Source: Apis mellifera (lineage: Eukaryota > Arthropoda > Insecta > Hymenoptera > Apidae). From it: a stretch of DNA of 64,000 nucleotides. How positions within the stretch are numbered: position 1 is the stretch's first letter; every line of letters begins with the position of its first letter. Positions 1 to 13,488 of this stretch are shown here, one piece after another. A program made the translations under genes and the position numbers. The notes beneath the pieces are model-generated. The model was not told where the DNA came from. It was given only the letters and a program-made list of their open reading frames with translations, and did no database searches. Where the stretch lies: positions 11,291,289-11,355,288 of the forward strand of contig NC_037640.1 in the NCBI RefSeq assembly GCF_003254395.2. Direction: 5' to 3'.

Positions 1-781
1 CTAGACAGATTTAAAACAAAAGCTGAAAAATTGTAAAATGAAATTTACAATGGAAGGCTATTTAAAACAGAGGGAACTAGATCTTTAAATTCGTTGCAAC
101 GCAACTCGACATTGTTCCCGCGAACAATGGCAATTTCTACTTGCAGAGATCCCCTCTCCTCTCCTCTGCTCTGCTCCCCTCCCCACCCCAAATCCAAATT
201 CACAACGTTTGTTGGCGGATGGAAAAACCGAATCAGGGATTGGACAAACAGCAATTTGGCCCCTCGGCGGGTAAACAACAACAACGACGATATCCAGCGC
301 GATGGAAAATCAATTTTGGATTGGACGAGTCGGTGGGCGAAGCAAAAGTCAAAGGTGAATTAATTAACGGCGACCCGGTTTTCGTTCCACTCCTGCGGGG
401 CGTTGCCGGCAAATAAAGCGTCGCGTTTCACACGATTTTACGCGAGCGACAACTCCTCCTCCTCGGAAATTCCTCCTGGAAATGGGATTTTTTTCTCCCC
501 AGAAATTGGTTCCTTTCTTTTTTTCTTTTATTCTTTTCGAGGAGCAAATAATAACATAGTTCAAGGATATCAATTTTTTTCTTTTCTTCAGAAAATGCCG
601 ATTCATATTATTTAATATGTAATTTTACTAATTAGTATAAAATTTTAATATAATAAAATTAAATTATTTTATTTTATAAGTATTTTTTTATATTTAATTA
701 ATTTTATTCATTAATAATATATTATTATTATGTATATTAAGTTTTCTTTTTTTTGTTATATTTATCTATTTTTGAATAAAA

Positions 782-785
<4 letters not shown>
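1..785. other. non-coding, probable intron
   Basis: No supported gene. Positions 120-480 are relatively GC- and pyrimidine-rich, but no reading frame there has both a plausible splice acceptor and donor. After about 600 the sequence is almost pure A/T. Confidence 0.5.

Positions 786-833
<48 letters not shown>
786..833. repeat. (TA)n microsatellite
   Basis: Uninterrupted TA dinucleotides for roughly 48 bases, at the end of an AT-only stretch. Confidence 0.95.
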
Positions 834-839
<6 letters not shown>

Positions 840-1564
840 TAAATATATATTGTTGTTGCGGCAAAAATTCATTAAATTCATCGAACGAACGCGTGTGAAA
901 TTCTTTCCTCTCTCACCTTTCACATTTCTTGGGAGAAATCTTCGCACGCGTTCACGTCATCGTTGCATCGAAACGATGAAATAATTCCATTAGCGAATCC
1001 ATTCCTTCGATATCTTCATTTTAAATTCAAAGGAGAAAAAAAAAACGATCGTTCCATTCCATAATTTAAAGACAATGCTCTCCCATATTTCTATATCCAT
1101 CCGAAGGAAAGAGAGAGAGAGAGATAAAAATACTCGAGAATTGCATCTTAATTACACTCGATTACAATGGCGCAAGGTTTTCCAATTAAACGGCGCGATA
1201 CATCAGCGCGATAACAGTTCAATTAATCCACCACGCATATATATATATATACATCTCGATCCTTGGAACGAATTGGTAGTTAATTGGTCGCGATATATCC
1301 TGGATGTTGTATTATCGAGGCGACGGTTGTTGTTCAACGATTGTTCGCGAGCGAAAAACCGCGAATTATCGCGATCAGATCCGATAAAGATCATCCGCGC
1401 TCGATTGTTCCCTGTTGCTAATCCTCCGCGTCGAGCTCGGTTCACACGCGAGCGGATCGCGTGCTTGCACCTGCGCACCTCGATTATGCACGCGCTCGTG
1501 AAATTTTTACTAGCCGGTGTAATAAATTAACGCTTGCTAAGCGTACGGACCTCGCCGGATGAGC
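834..1564. other. non-coding, CpG-containing stretch
   Basis: The part at 1190-1500 is rich in CGCG, TCGCGA and CGATC words and has an open frame on + (1075-1530). I see no splice signals, domain or coding-like composition, so I treat it as intronic. Confidence 0.4.
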
Positions 1565-2935
1565 TCCCTTACAGCTTATCGATCTCCCTTTGAATTTTCA
1601 CCGAGTATTATTTTTCGAATTATATTTTATCGTATTTGTTATTATGTATTGTATATTTTCGAAGCTTTGTGGAAAAAGTTGATCGAAATTATTACACGTA
1701 TCTTCGAATTTATCTTCTGTTTCCTTCGAGTTTATCGATCTCTCTTTGAATTTTCCTCAATTGTTATTATTTATTATTATGTATTGCATATTTTCGAAGC
1801 ATTGTGGAAAAAGTAGATCGAAATTATTACACGTATCTTCGAATTTATATCTATTTATATTATGTATTGCATATTTTTGAAGCTTTGTGGACAAAAGTAT
1901 GGAAAAAGTGTATGGAAAAAGTAGATGGAAATTATTACACGTATCTTCGAATTTATATTCTGTTTCTTTCGAGTTTATCGATCTTCCTTTGAATTTTTTC
2001 CTATTATAAATTTATTATATATTTATTATAATAAACTATTTTTATTATTTTTCAAATTATCGTATATTTATATTTATTATTATATATTGCATATTTTCGA
2101 AGTATTGTGGGCGAATCTTCGAATTTATCTTTTGTTTTCTTCGAGCTTATCGATCTTTGAATTTTCCTCAATTGTTATTTTTCGAATTATATTTTATTAT
2201 ATTTATTATTATGTATTGCATATTTTCGAAGCTTTGTGGACAAAGGTATGAAAAAAGTGTATGGAAAAAGTAGATGGAAATTATTATACGTATTTTCGAA
2301 TTTATCTTCTGTTTCCTTCGAATTTATCGATCTCCCTTTGAATTTTCCCCTATTATAAATTTATTATATATTTATTATAATAAACTATTTTTATTATTTT
2401 TCGAATTATCGTATATTTATATTTATTATTATAAATTGCATATTTTTGAAATAATAAATATTATGGGCGAAGATGACGAAGATACGTGTAAAAAGTGAAT
2501 GTTATAAAGTGTATGGAAAAAGTAGATTGAAATTATTACACGTATCTTCGAATTTATCTTCTATTTCCTTAGAGTTTATCGATCTCCCTTTGAATTTTCA
2601 CCGAGTATTATTTTTCTAATTATATTTTATTATATTTATTATATTTATTATTATATATTGCATATTTTCAAAGCATTGTGAACAAAGGTACGCAAATATA
2701 CAAAGTGTATGGAAAAAGTAGATCGAAATTATTACACGTAACTTCGAGTTTATTGATCTCCCTTTCAATTTTCCTCAACTATTTTTATTATTTTTCGTAT
2801 ATTTATATTTATTATTATATATTGCATTTTTTCGAAATATTATGGAAGATGACGAAGATACGTGTGAAAAGTGAGTGTTATAAAGTGTATAAAAAAAATA
2901 GATTGAAATTATTACACGTATCTTCGAATTTATCC
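1565..2935. repeat. imperfect tandem array A
   Basis: About seven diverged copies of a unit of roughly 110-250 bp. The recognisable core is GAAATTATTACACGTATCTT followed by CGAATTTATCTTCTGTTTCC and a CTTTGAATTTTCC segment. Cores lie near 1683, 1817, 1926, 2275, 2528, 2722 and 2905. Units vary in length by internal loss or gain of AT-rich TATTTATTATTAT tracts. Confidence 0.85.
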
Positions 2936-4359
2936 TCGAAAACGAAGGATTTTCATAAACCGATTTTATTACACGTCCAATTTTCTTGTATTTTGACAAA
3001 AATCGTCAAGAAACAAATTTAATTCCATGTATTCCATCCTTCTGACACTTCATAATATTCGTAGAAATAGAAATAGAAATTTAACTTTTCCAAAGTAAAA
3101 CGATTCGATTTCTCTCTCTTATTTCTTTCATCAAAAAATATTTTCTTCGTGGAACGAACGCGTTGATTTTGCTGGGTTCTGTACCTGGATCGGATAAAGG
3201 GACGGCGAAATTGGTTTAATCGACGGGATTGTCCCTCCACTCGAACGGTCACTCGATAGTGTATCACGCACTTGACCCGGGCTTCAATGGAAACGCTTTC
3301 ATTAATTTTCGAGCGACTCCGCTCTTACGAATGGTCAACTCTCGTGTTCGAAAGGGAGGGGGAGAAAGAATCACTCCAAACGGATGTTCGAGGGTGATTA
3401 TTTCGAGTGGTATGGAGTTTCGTATGCACGAAACTGATCGATCGGATGCGTTACGATGAATCTTAATGGACATTTAAAACGATTAAAAATTTTCTCTCTT
3501 CTCGTAGTAAACTCTTTGTGCATGCAACGAGAATCGTTTCGATTGACGAAGCTAGTAAATATTTGTGCATTTTGTGTATTTGTTCGATGAAAAAAGTTCT
3601 GTAATACTTGATATCGAAGATCTGTGTATATATATATTTTTATCGATGTAAATTAACACGTTGACTGCTGTGTTTCTAAATCTCGTTCAGGCCACACTAC
3701 TTGATATTTTAAACGATGTCTCGCATCATTTATTTATCCATCATTACATTCACGATAGAAATATCGATAATTGTTTCTTATACTAGTACAATTAGAAAAG
3801 TTGATACTTACAACTTGATAGTTTACAAAATTGCAACAAAAAAAATATAAAAATTATTAGGATTATTTGAAAATATAACAAAATCTTGTCAAAACCTTTA
3901 ACGAAGTCAACATAATATCGCCATTCAGAAAAATAATTTTATAAGTATTAAATTTTGCATGCAAATTATGTTATTCAGATGAAAGAAAAGATAAACGCAC
4001 GAAGGAATTTAAAAAATACAACTTTTTGTATTTATTATATATACTTTTTATTATTATAATATTATTATATAATAGTATATTATATATACTATTTATTATA
4101 TTGTATATTATATATACAAATTATTCGGATCAACTTCAGCTTTGTACAGAATGTTTTAAAATTTTAGATTGAAAATAATTTAATAGTTTTAATATACCCT
4201 ATGGAATATTTTTCCAAATGCCTACAAAGATTCTTCGTAAGTAGTCAAATAAACTAAATAGACGCGGCAGTCAACACGTTAAATATTATATAATTCCAGA
4301 AGAAGAACATTTTTTTTTTTTCGATGAGAAACAAGAAATTAGGCGAGTGTGTGTGACCT
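2936..4359. other. non-coding, probable intron
   Basis: No exon supported. Positions 3170-3470 are more GC-rich with open frames on both strands but no splice framing. Positions 3840-4110 are AT-rich with TATATA tracts. The last 35 bases form the acceptor of the exon at 4382. Confidence 0.45.
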
Positions 4360-4388
4360 CGTATATCTGTTTCTGTTGCAGGTGAGTT
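4352..4388 (+). other. recursive splice site (acceptor fused to donor)
   Basis: A branch-point-like TGTGAC about 25 bases upstream and a pyrimidine-rich stretch lead to TTGCAG (AG at 4380-4381). This is followed at once by GTGAGT, a near-perfect 5' splice site. The junction CAG/GTGAGT can act first as acceptor and then as donor, which defines a ratchet point in Drosophila long introns. Seen in sequence; use in vivo is inferred. Confidence 0.6.
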
Positions 4389-4450
4389 AAAGTCCTTGTC
4401 CCTGCCGAGAGGATTTCCGCCGGAAATAACGGTGAAGGAGGACGACGAAG
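4382..4450 (+). CDS. 69-nt cassette exon, resplicing type, gene unknown
   Basis: This is a candidate internal coding exon of a + strand gene I cannot name. It is bounded by TTGCAG on the left and GAAG/GTAAAG on the right. Only one of the three frames is open (two leading bases, 22 codons, one trailing base), giving phase 1 at both ends and a length divisible by three, so it can be included or skipped without a frameshift. The peptide begins ELKSLSLPRGFPPE and ends in the acidic run KEDDE, with glycines formed at both junctions. Codon choice is GC-rich compared with the flanks. The exon starts GTGAGTT, so inclusion recreates a donor and the exon can be removed again in a second step, as known for the short microexons of Drosophila Ubx. 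It has no recognisable domain and is probably a disordered linker. Expression is not proven. Confidence 0.55.
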
Positions 4451-6619
4451 GTAAAGAGCGGTTTAATCAAACTTGATTACGATTCTTCTTCTTCTTCTTC
4501 TTCGATAATCAAGCGATATATTCAAAGATTTTTCTTCACGCTAATAAACGCGTCGACCTTGCGTCGAAACGAGATTTACGTAAAATGTGATGATCGCGGC
4601 AATAATCGGGAGGGGGAATTGCGTCGAAAAACGCGCAATTCCATGAATGTCGAAATCTCGAAACGGGTCGAGCCTCGGATTGTGTTGCGTGCTCGAAAAA
4701 ATAAATAAATAAATAAAGAAAAGTCATTTATTTAGTATTTTTTCCTCTCTTTCACTCGATTCTTGTCGACGATATTTCATTTTATCTTTCTTTTTTTCAT
4801 CGCCAAGATATTTTTAAATTTCTCGAGAGAAAATAAATTCTTTCGAAAGAACCGGTTGACCGATTTTAAAAGTTGAGCACGTGTCGCCGTGCTCGAGCTT
4901 TTATTTTCGTTAAAGAAGAGAAGCTGCTCGTAAAAGGATAGACGTAACTCGGAGCTAGAAAAATTTCAGACAGAACTTTTTTTCCATCGTCGACGCAACT
5001 CTTCCACGCGACTCGTCGCGAAGGAAATCGCACCTGTGCAAATATTTTTGAAAAAAGAAAGGAAATGTTGGATCTTGTTAGTCGAAAAAGGATCCTCCAA
5101 GATTTTTAAACTTGAGGAGGACGATTTTATCACAAGATATAAGCACTTGGGGATAATTTAACCTTGTTTCGTACGTGGCAAATCTGTAAAACGAGCCAGA
5201 ACACCTGTGATAACGATACGTGCGCATAGTCGAACGTGTTTTTCGCGATTGCACGATACTTGCGGCTAATTCGCGAAACTTTTATTTCTGGAAGCTTATT
5301 TCTGCAAGCTTGTGGGCATGCACAAAGTATGGCATGACGAAAGGACGAGCTGAGGGGAGTTGACTTTTCTTCCTTTCGTTTCTACGAGTTCCAAGAAATG
5401 GCGGGAAATTTTTAAACGAAAGCTGTGTTTCTTCCGTTTTCTTTCTTCTAAGAAGAAAAAGAAGAAGGAAATCATTGGTTAATTTGTTAACGAATCGAGC
5501 AATTACTATAAAATTTTTAATTATTTCAAAATAATTAATTTAACATACTTTTTATTTAAACAATTTAAATTTATCCACTAATAAATTTTATTAAATATTT
5601 AAATTCTAAAATTTTAAAAACCCTTTTTTTTAATCTTTTCAATGTAAAAGAAGTATTTTAATTTAAACTAAAATTTTTAAATCTAACAGCACCTTGCAGT
5701 AATTTTGCTGTGTTACGATTTGTTTCAATTTTAGTGAAATTGACGGGCGATTTTTAAAACTATCTTCAATTAAAGAAATTTCTTTAATTTACTTTTAAAT
5801 CTTCTTTCATACTTATATTAAAATAAATAATTCTAAAATTTATTGAGGCTCATCTTGTACCTTGAGTATACCATGGAAATCCTTTCCTTTTGTTTCTTTT
5901 TTAAATTCTGGAAGATTCGAAGAGGCAGAGTAGCAAGCACCCTTTGTTTGTCGAGGCAAATTTATTTTCCTGCTCTCGAAAGGAAAGTTTCTTTCTTTCC
6001 TTCGAATGTTTCTCACTTATTTCCTTTTCGAGGAGGATCGCGTGATCCTCCCTCCTCCATCATTCGAAATAATAAGTTAGCTCGCAATTATAATGGAGAG
6101 ACGTGTACAATAATCGTCGATAATTTTTTGCAAACTCGTGAAACTCGTTTTTCTCAAATCCTTGTGAAACCAACTGCAATTCGTTCGTCGAGTGTTGCGT
6201 CAATTTTTCTCTCTCTCTCTCTTTCTTTCGTGCGATTTCATTTCGCGATAACAGTCTGTTTTTCGAGATATTTTCCAAAGTGTTCCCGATCGATCTTTAC
6301 GGTTATTATTATTACGCTTGTCCCGTGGTTTATTTGTTTACGGTGTCTCGCCGTGTTCCTTCGCCCAACGACCGTTGATTATCAGCCTTAACACCGGTGT
6401 TAACCGGCCCGTTTGTGAAATAATAAGATCCTTTTCTCGATTTCTTCTTCTTGAAATCGCGAGACGAGACAGTTTTCCTTTCAACCACCGTTTTCTTAAT
6501 CGTTATTCCGTTCACGTATGTACGGAATAAGGATGGAGTGAAATTTAAAAATCGTTCTTTTCTTTTTTTCTAGTTCTTTCCCGAATTTTCCAAATTCAAG
6601 GTTTTATCGGATAAATCGG
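4451..6619. other. intron-like non-coding sequence
   Basis: No further exon supported. The exon's donor GTAAAG opens this stretch, followed by a short (TTC)n tract near 4485-4502. Positions 5480-5840 are AT-only. A pyrimidine-rich open frame at 5843-6391 (+) has no splice framing and a low-complexity translation. Confidence 0.45.
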
Positions 6620-7650
6620 TTGCAAGATTAAGATCTCGTATTTCGATTCGGTTAATTTTTGAAAGAACGAATCGTCTTTTGATCAATTTCTAGCAATCAG
6701 AAAAGAGCAATGCACTATTAGGGGAGAACGTGGAAAAAGTGGCAGCGAAGATTTAGGGAAATTTTAATTTGGAAGAATTGGTGAATTGGAGGAATCGAAA
6801 TTGGTGCACGGGATTGGAAACTCTCACAGCGTCCTTCGATTATCTATAAAAAAAAAATAATAATAATAATCAAGATATAAATAAAGATATAAAAATCAAA
6901 ATACAAAAATAATAATAATAATCAAGCTTGCAAGATTAAGATCTCATATTTTTTAATTTTTGGAAGAACGAATCGTCTTTTGATCAATTTCTAGCAATCA
7001 GAAAAGAGCAATGCACTATTAGGGAAGAATGTGAAAAAAGTGGCGAAAATTTAGGGAAATTTTAATTTGGAAGAATTGGTGAATTGGAGGAATCGAACGC
7101 TCGTCCTTCGATTATCGATAGAAAAAATAATAATAATAATCGGTTACAAGATTAAGATCTCATATTTTTTAATTTTTAAAAGAACAAATCGTCTTTTGAA
7201 CAATTTTTAGCAGTCAGAAAAGAGCAATGCGCCATTGAAGAACGTGGAAAAAGTCGCAGCGAAAATTTAGGGAAATTTTAATTTGGAAGAAATCGAAATT
7301 GATGCACAGGATTGGAAACTTTCATAGCGCTTTTTCGATTCGTTCCATTATCGATAAAAAAAAATAATAATAGTAATAATCGGTTACAAGATTAAGATCT
7401 CATATTTTTTAATTTTTGAAAGAACGAATCGTCTTTTGATCAATTTCTAGCAGTCAGAAAAGAGTAATGCGCCACTGGGGGAACGTGGAAAAAGTTTAGA
7501 GCGGGAAATTTTAATTTGGAAGACGAAGGAATTTGGTGAGTCGGAGGAATCGATCGAAATTGGTGCAAGAGATTGGAATCTCTCACAGCGCTCGTCCTTC
7601 GACTCGTTCGATTATCGGCATTATCGATTGCGTAAAAAAAAAAAAATAAT
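6620..7650. repeat. imperfect tandem array B
   Basis: Four copies of a roughly 220-310 bp unit, starting near 6620, 6928, 7140 and 7380. Shared core words are CAAGATTAAGATCTC, GAACGAATCGTCTTTTGATC and CAGAAAAGAGCAATGC. Units are separated by AATAATAATAAT tracts, probably where copying slipped. Confidence 0.9.
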
Positions 7651-7699
7651 AATAATAACAATAAAGTTCCAACAACGTGAAAATATTTCTTCATCTTGG

Positions 7700-8105
7700 C
7701 GAAATATTGGCTAAGAATTGTAATACGCGTCTTTATCTTTCAAAAGACAAAGATTTTTGTACTTTTTGCAAATTTTGTATAGGTAGAATTTAGAATTCGT
7801 TTAAAAATATTCCAGTTTTTTTTAAAGTATGATATGATATTCCAAAGCATGCAAGAAAGGAAAGAATCAATTTATAATTTATACGTTAATCTTTCAATAT
7901 TTATTGCTCAAAAATTTCTATTGGCCAAAATTTATAATACGCGTCTTTGTCTTTTAAAGAAGATTTTTATATTTTTTGCAAATTTTATATAGATAGAATT
8001 TAGAATTCGTTTAAAAATATTTCAATTTTTTTTAAAGTATGATATGATATATGATATTCCAAAGTATGCAAGAAAAAAAAGATTAATCCTTCAATACTTA
8101 TCGCT
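7700..8105. repeat. two-copy tandem duplication
   Basis: Two copies about 215 bp apart (starts near 7707 and 7920). Both contain ATAATACGCGTCTTT, TAGAATTTAGAATTCG and AAAGTATGATATGATAT. It directly abuts array B but its unit is unrelated. Confidence 0.85.
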
Positions 8106-8994
8106 TGTCAAAAATTTCTATATCGATCGACCCGACTTACAATCGAACGATTCGTAAGTCTCTAGAATTCCAACACCTTCAACTCTCTATTAACCCTCAG
8201 AAAAAGAAAAAGAAAAGAAAGAAATTGGAGAAAAACCCTTCAACATCCTTTAAATGGCACAATATCTGTCAAAACTTGTCGATTTGCGAGAAACAAAAGA
8301 ATGGCGTCACAAGTAATTCGTTGAAGTAATTCGAACTCGATCGAGAATCACTAGATCGTAGAAGAAGAACAAATTTATCGATAATTTTAAAATCATTCTC
8401 TCCAAAAATGACAAAGAATTACGACACACAGTCTTTTCCAAGATCCTCACACTTCGAATGGAATCGATATCGATTTCCCTCGTCGCGGTTGGAACGCGTT
8501 CCACCGATTCGTCCGTTGCTTAATTATTCAAACAGGCGCAAATACGCGGTTCAGCTTGCAGCTGCTTCCCCGTATTTCCCCTTCACACCCTTCACAGAAA
8601 CTCGTGTCTTCCCTTCCCATGCATTTTCCACTTATCTCTTTCTAACTTCAAACTTTATCGAGTCGTTTATCGTTTCTTTGCGATCCCCAATTTCCGAAGT
8701 TATTTCTATCTCCTCTCTTTCTCTCTCTCTGTGATCGTGCAACGCGTTATTCAATCGCCATTCAATTTTCGATTGATCAAGTTCAAGTTTTTCGAGCGAG
8801 AGAGACAAAGGATTCGCTTTAACGAACAATTTCCCTCGAAGAGGGAAACAAGCGATGTTTTCGAAGAAACGAATACGTTTCTGTTCTCGGTTAATGAAGA
8901 ATGATCTTCTTCTTCCATCTTCGTTAATTAGTTCTTTTAACCATTTGCAGTCGTGTTTCGCTCGAACTAGCAACTTCACACGATTCGAATTCAT
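8106..8994. other. non-coding, no feature seen
   Basis: Moderately CpG-rich with open frames on both strands (for example 8632-8994 on -). None has splice framing or a recognisable protein feature. Confidence 0.4.
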
Positions 8995-10080
8995 GAGTTC
9001 GATGGAATTTATATATATAGTTAATCTACGATTTCACACGGAAATTAATGCGTAAAATTTTTATATTTTGATATCTTTTATATATCTTTATGTGTGAAGA
9101 AAGAAAATTATTGAATATCATTCCTTTGCATTTTGGTCCAACCACACAATTCGATGGAATTTCTTATAGTTAATCTACGATTTCACACGAAAATTAATGC
9201 TCAAAAATTTTATATTTTGGTATTTTTTATATATCTTTAAAAGAAAAGTGTAAAGAAAAAAAAAATTATTGAATATTAATCCTTTGCATTCTGGTCGAAC
9301 AGCAACTCCATAAGATTTAAACGCGTTCGATGGAATTTCTTATAGTTAATCTATGATTTCACACACGAATTTACGCACAAAATTTTTATATTTTAATATC
9401 TTTACGTATAAAGAAAGAAAATTGAATATTAACCTTTTGCACTTTGATCGAACCAACAACTCCACACGATTCGAACGCGTTCGATGGAATTTCTTACAGC
9501 TAATCTACAATTTCACACGTAAAACTTTTATATTTTAATATCTTTTATATATTTTTACATATAAAGAAAGAAAATTATTGAATTAATCCTTTTTACTCCG
9601 CTCGCAATTCCATAAGATTTAAACGCGTTAGATGGAATTTCTTATAGTTAATTTATGATTTCACACAGAAATTAATGCGTAAAACTTTTATATTTTAATA
9701 TCTTTTATATATCTTTAAAAGAAAAGTATAAAGAAAAAAAAATTATTGAATATTTATCTTTTGCATTCTGGTCGAACCAACAACTCCACACAATTTGAAC
9801 GCGTTCAATGGAATTTCTTATAGCTAGTCTATGATTTCACACACGAATTTACACGCAAAATTTTATATTTTAATATTATTACGTGTAAAAAAAGAAAATT
9901 ATTGAATATTAACCTTTTCACTCCTCTCAAATCACAGCAACTCCACACGATTCGAACGCGTTCGATGGAATTTCTTACAACTAATCTACGATTTCATACG
10001 AATTAACGCGTAAAACTTTTATACTTTAATATCTTTTATATATCTTTACGTATAAAGAAAGAAAATTTATTGAATATTAA
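8995..10080. repeat. tandem array C, about 7 copies
   Basis: Seven copies of a unit of about 150-177 bp. The core is CGATGGAATTTCTTATAG then TTAATCTACGATTTCACAC. Cores begin near 9001, 9153, 9329, 9483, 9632, 9808 and 9962. Each unit ends in a TTTTATATTTTAATATC stretch and a GAAAGAAAATTATTGAAT block. Confidence 0.95.
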
Positions 10081-11157
10081 AGTCTACATCGCTATTTCGC
10101 GCGATATTTTATGAAGCAATTACCAAGACGCATCCTCGATTTATCAGAGCAAGTAGAGCGATAATACTTTTCCTTCTAACTTTTTTAAATCCAAATTAAT
10201 TATTTGTTTTAGTACTATTTCATTAATAAGTTCGTTACCAAGTAGTAAGAAATAGTTTTAAAAAAATCTAATGTTCAAATTTCGGGTACAAATTGTATTC
10301 TTCGCGATATATTTTCCGATTCTCTGTATATTATCCATCTTTCTATATATCTTCTGCGATATCTTCACTTCAACTATTGTTTTCAACTATTCGTTATTTA
10401 TTACTCTTATTTTTCATCTTCTTATATCTCTTATTTCATTTCCATATTCATCACTGTTTTCTCTATCATCAATTCCTTTACGAATATTCAATAACGAAGA
10501 ATCAAAAACTCATCTTCATTCGAACTAATTTCATTAACTCAAAAACTTTGAAAATGATATTTCTACTTCCACAACTGTCGAACTCGCACCACTAGTGCCG
10601 AAGATGTCGTCTAATTTGAGAAAAATCTAGCCACCTAACAATACATCATCCCACATCTCACAAGATTATACGTAAACAGCTTAAGAACCTATTCATGAAG
10701 CGATATTCTAAAAGGATCAAACATAAATAAATCGTCGCCGTTCAATTATTGCCGCATCTATCCAAGCAATTGAAGGATTCCATTCAATCAATTTCCTCGA
10801 TCAAGGAAACGCAAGGAAAAGCGACATAAAGGATTTGCAAATCGTGGCTGAACGCGATGAAATATATCCTCCCCCTCCCCTATGCAGATTCTATGCATTT
10901 CCTTGGTGAAAATTGTCAACCGGCTCGCCGAGTATTTCCAATTCCTCGATCCAGAGCCCGATCGCGCATTGCAGCTGCGCCACGGCGTTGCGCGTGCGCG
11001 TGGCTCGGAATCGCGATGCGAGGATTCCAACGGCGGCCACCGCTTAGAATGTTAAACGAAACGGCACGGGTGGCAACGTTGGAGAAAACGTCGACAGAGG
11101 ATCCATCAACGCAGCGCGTGGGATCCTTCCACGCTTCCATCGAACGGATATATAGGA
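10081..11157. other. non-coding, with GC-rich patch 10850-11160
   Basis: Positions 10260-10600 are pyrimidine-rich without coding character. The patch 10850-11160 is CpG-dense (CGCGTGCGCGTGGC and similar) and open in several frames, but I find no acceptor and donor pair that makes a sensible exon. A regulatory role is possible but unsupported. Confidence 0.4.
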
Positions 11158-12200
11158 TTCCGTTTTCGCGTTCGTATTGAAAACGCGCGAATTATAAAAC
11201 CTTTATGTATACCTATTGAAGTTATAATCCTTCTTAAGATCTATTAACATAATTTTTCCTCTTTTTTCATCATCTTCATTGCTGCTCTTCTTCTCTCTTA
11301 TCGTCAATCTTTTTACTTAAATAGAAGCAATTTTGTTCATTCGATAACGTTTTCGCGTTCATATTGAAAACGCGCGAATTATAAAACTTTTATATGTACC
11401 TCGATATTTTACGCGTCTTTTAAAGGAAGAAAATTAGTTGTAACGAATGTTAAACTTTGTATTCGTTTTGATGTATCTATTTTATTATAAATTGAAGTTA
11501 TAATCCTTCTTAAGATCTATTAACATAATTTTTTTCATCTTCATTTTCATCGCTGCTCTCCTTCTTTCTTTTATTATCGATCTTTTTATAAATAGAAGCA
11601 ATTTTGTTCATTCGATAACGTTTTCGCGTTCATATTGAAAACGCGCGAATTATAAAACCTTTATATATACCTCGATATTTTACGCGTCTTTCAAAGGAAG
11701 AAAATTAGTTGTAACAAATGTTAAACTTTGTATCCTTGTTTCGTTTTGATATTTTATCTATTTTATTATAAGTTGAAATTATAATCTTTCTTAAAATCTA
11801 TTAATATAATTTTTCCTCTTTTTTCATCATCTTCATCGTTGTTCTCCTTCTCTCTTATCGTCAATCTTTTTACAAATAGAAGCGATTTTGTTCATTTGAT
11901 AACGTTTTCGCGTTCATATTGAAAACGCGCGAATTATAAAACCTTTATATATACCTCGATATTTTACGCGTCTTTCAAAGGAAGAAAATTAATTGTAACG
12001 AATGTTAAACTTTGTATCCTTGTTTCGTTTTGATGTTTTGTCTATTTTATTATAAATTGAAGTTTATAATCCTTCTTAAGATCTATTAACATAATTTTTT
12101 TCATCCTAATCTTCATCTTCATCGCTGCTCTCCTTCTCTCTTATCGTCAATCTCTTTATAAATAGAAACAATTTTGTTCATTCGATAACGAGAAATTCTT
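11158..12200. repeat. tandem array D with internal hairpin motif
   Basis: Four copies of a unit of about 190-285 bp. Each starts with the near-palindrome CGTTTTCGCG...GAAAACGCGCG (starts near 11161, 11348, 11619 and 11903). ATTATAAAACCTTTATATAT, ACGCGTCTTTCAAAGGAAG and a CTTCATCGCTGCTCTCC-like block follow. A degraded fifth copy ends the array. Confidence 0.92.
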
Positions 12201-13488
12201 CACATTTCATGTTTACGAAAACATTGAGGATGATATTTTTATTACCATTTTGAGTTTGATTAATTCAAACTCAGACTAAGATACAATTCGATCCGATTTA
12301 AGAGATAAGAAAAATCTAGCTATTTGACTATATATTATTCTTCATCTATTCTTCGTAAGATTATTTATAAAGATTGTAAAGAATCTATTCACGATATTCT
12401 AAAAAAATCAAAAATAAATAAATATTGTCGCCTCATCGATCCAAATACTGGCTGAGAATCATCCTTCAAGGGGATAATATTTAATAACGTATGGATTTAT
12501 GCGAGAATGCAGAAAGAACGCAATGTAAAACGTGACGTACGAAGAGATATCAAAAGATACTTGAAAGCGAGTTAAACTCATATTGTTGTATTTGGATTTA
12601 AGAAGGACGGTCAGAGTTAAGCGAAATATTTAATTAAATCATAATTAGATTCCTTTTTTTTTAGGACACTCGATGTTGGTAAACGAATTCTTACTTTTCC
12701 AAAGATAAGAAAAACCGACGATCATTGAGAGACTCGTCTATGCAATAAAGCAGATTTTTATTTAAACTTCATTCGTATAAAATATCAGATTTGTTAGATA
12801 CTTGAAAAGAAACTGACAATATTGACTTAACAATATTTACGTATTTTGTTACAAGATTTGGATATTAGATTGCACTTTTTGAGCAAAATACTCGATTAAA
12901 TTCTATGTTTTCTATTTTTTTCCTTTTTTACACGAAATGTCCCCTCCTTGCTCTCCAATATTATTTAAATCTACAATCTTTACCCACGCGGAACGAATCC
13001 GTTTCTGGAACTCGCGTGCGCACGTAAGAGTATTCTCTTTTTCCCTTCCAGAAGGAGGAAAAAAAAGAAAACGAGAAGGAAACGAAACTGTGTTCGCGCG
13101 AACTCGCGTGTCGATTTAACGATAGAAAGCCACTCGACCCGGCCTCTCGCCACGGAAACTTGGATAACTTGGCTTTTTCGCGGCGCTCGTTAAACTTGCC
13201 CCAGATTTCGAGTGTTGTCTGCAAGCCCGCGGACAATGCTGCGGATTCCCTGAATTCCGTGCAATTTTCCCGGGAAACGGGAGCGCGATCGATCCTGCCT
13301 TTCCATCTCTCGCGATCGTTCCTCCCTTTTCATCCAAAAAGAACTGAAATTGTTCTGTTTGATCGAAGGAAGATTTCTTAATAAGAATTAATGTGAATGA
13401 ATTTTCAAAATCATCTTTTATTACGCTATATTAAAAGCAGTTGGAAGCAAATAATAAACGAAGTAAAAATTTTCTTCGACGTTAATAA
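12201..13488. other. non-coding, no feature seen
   Basis: AT-rich to about 12940, then more CpG-rich (12980-13340) with overlapping open frames on both strands. No splice-framed exon or domain seen. Confidence 0.4.
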
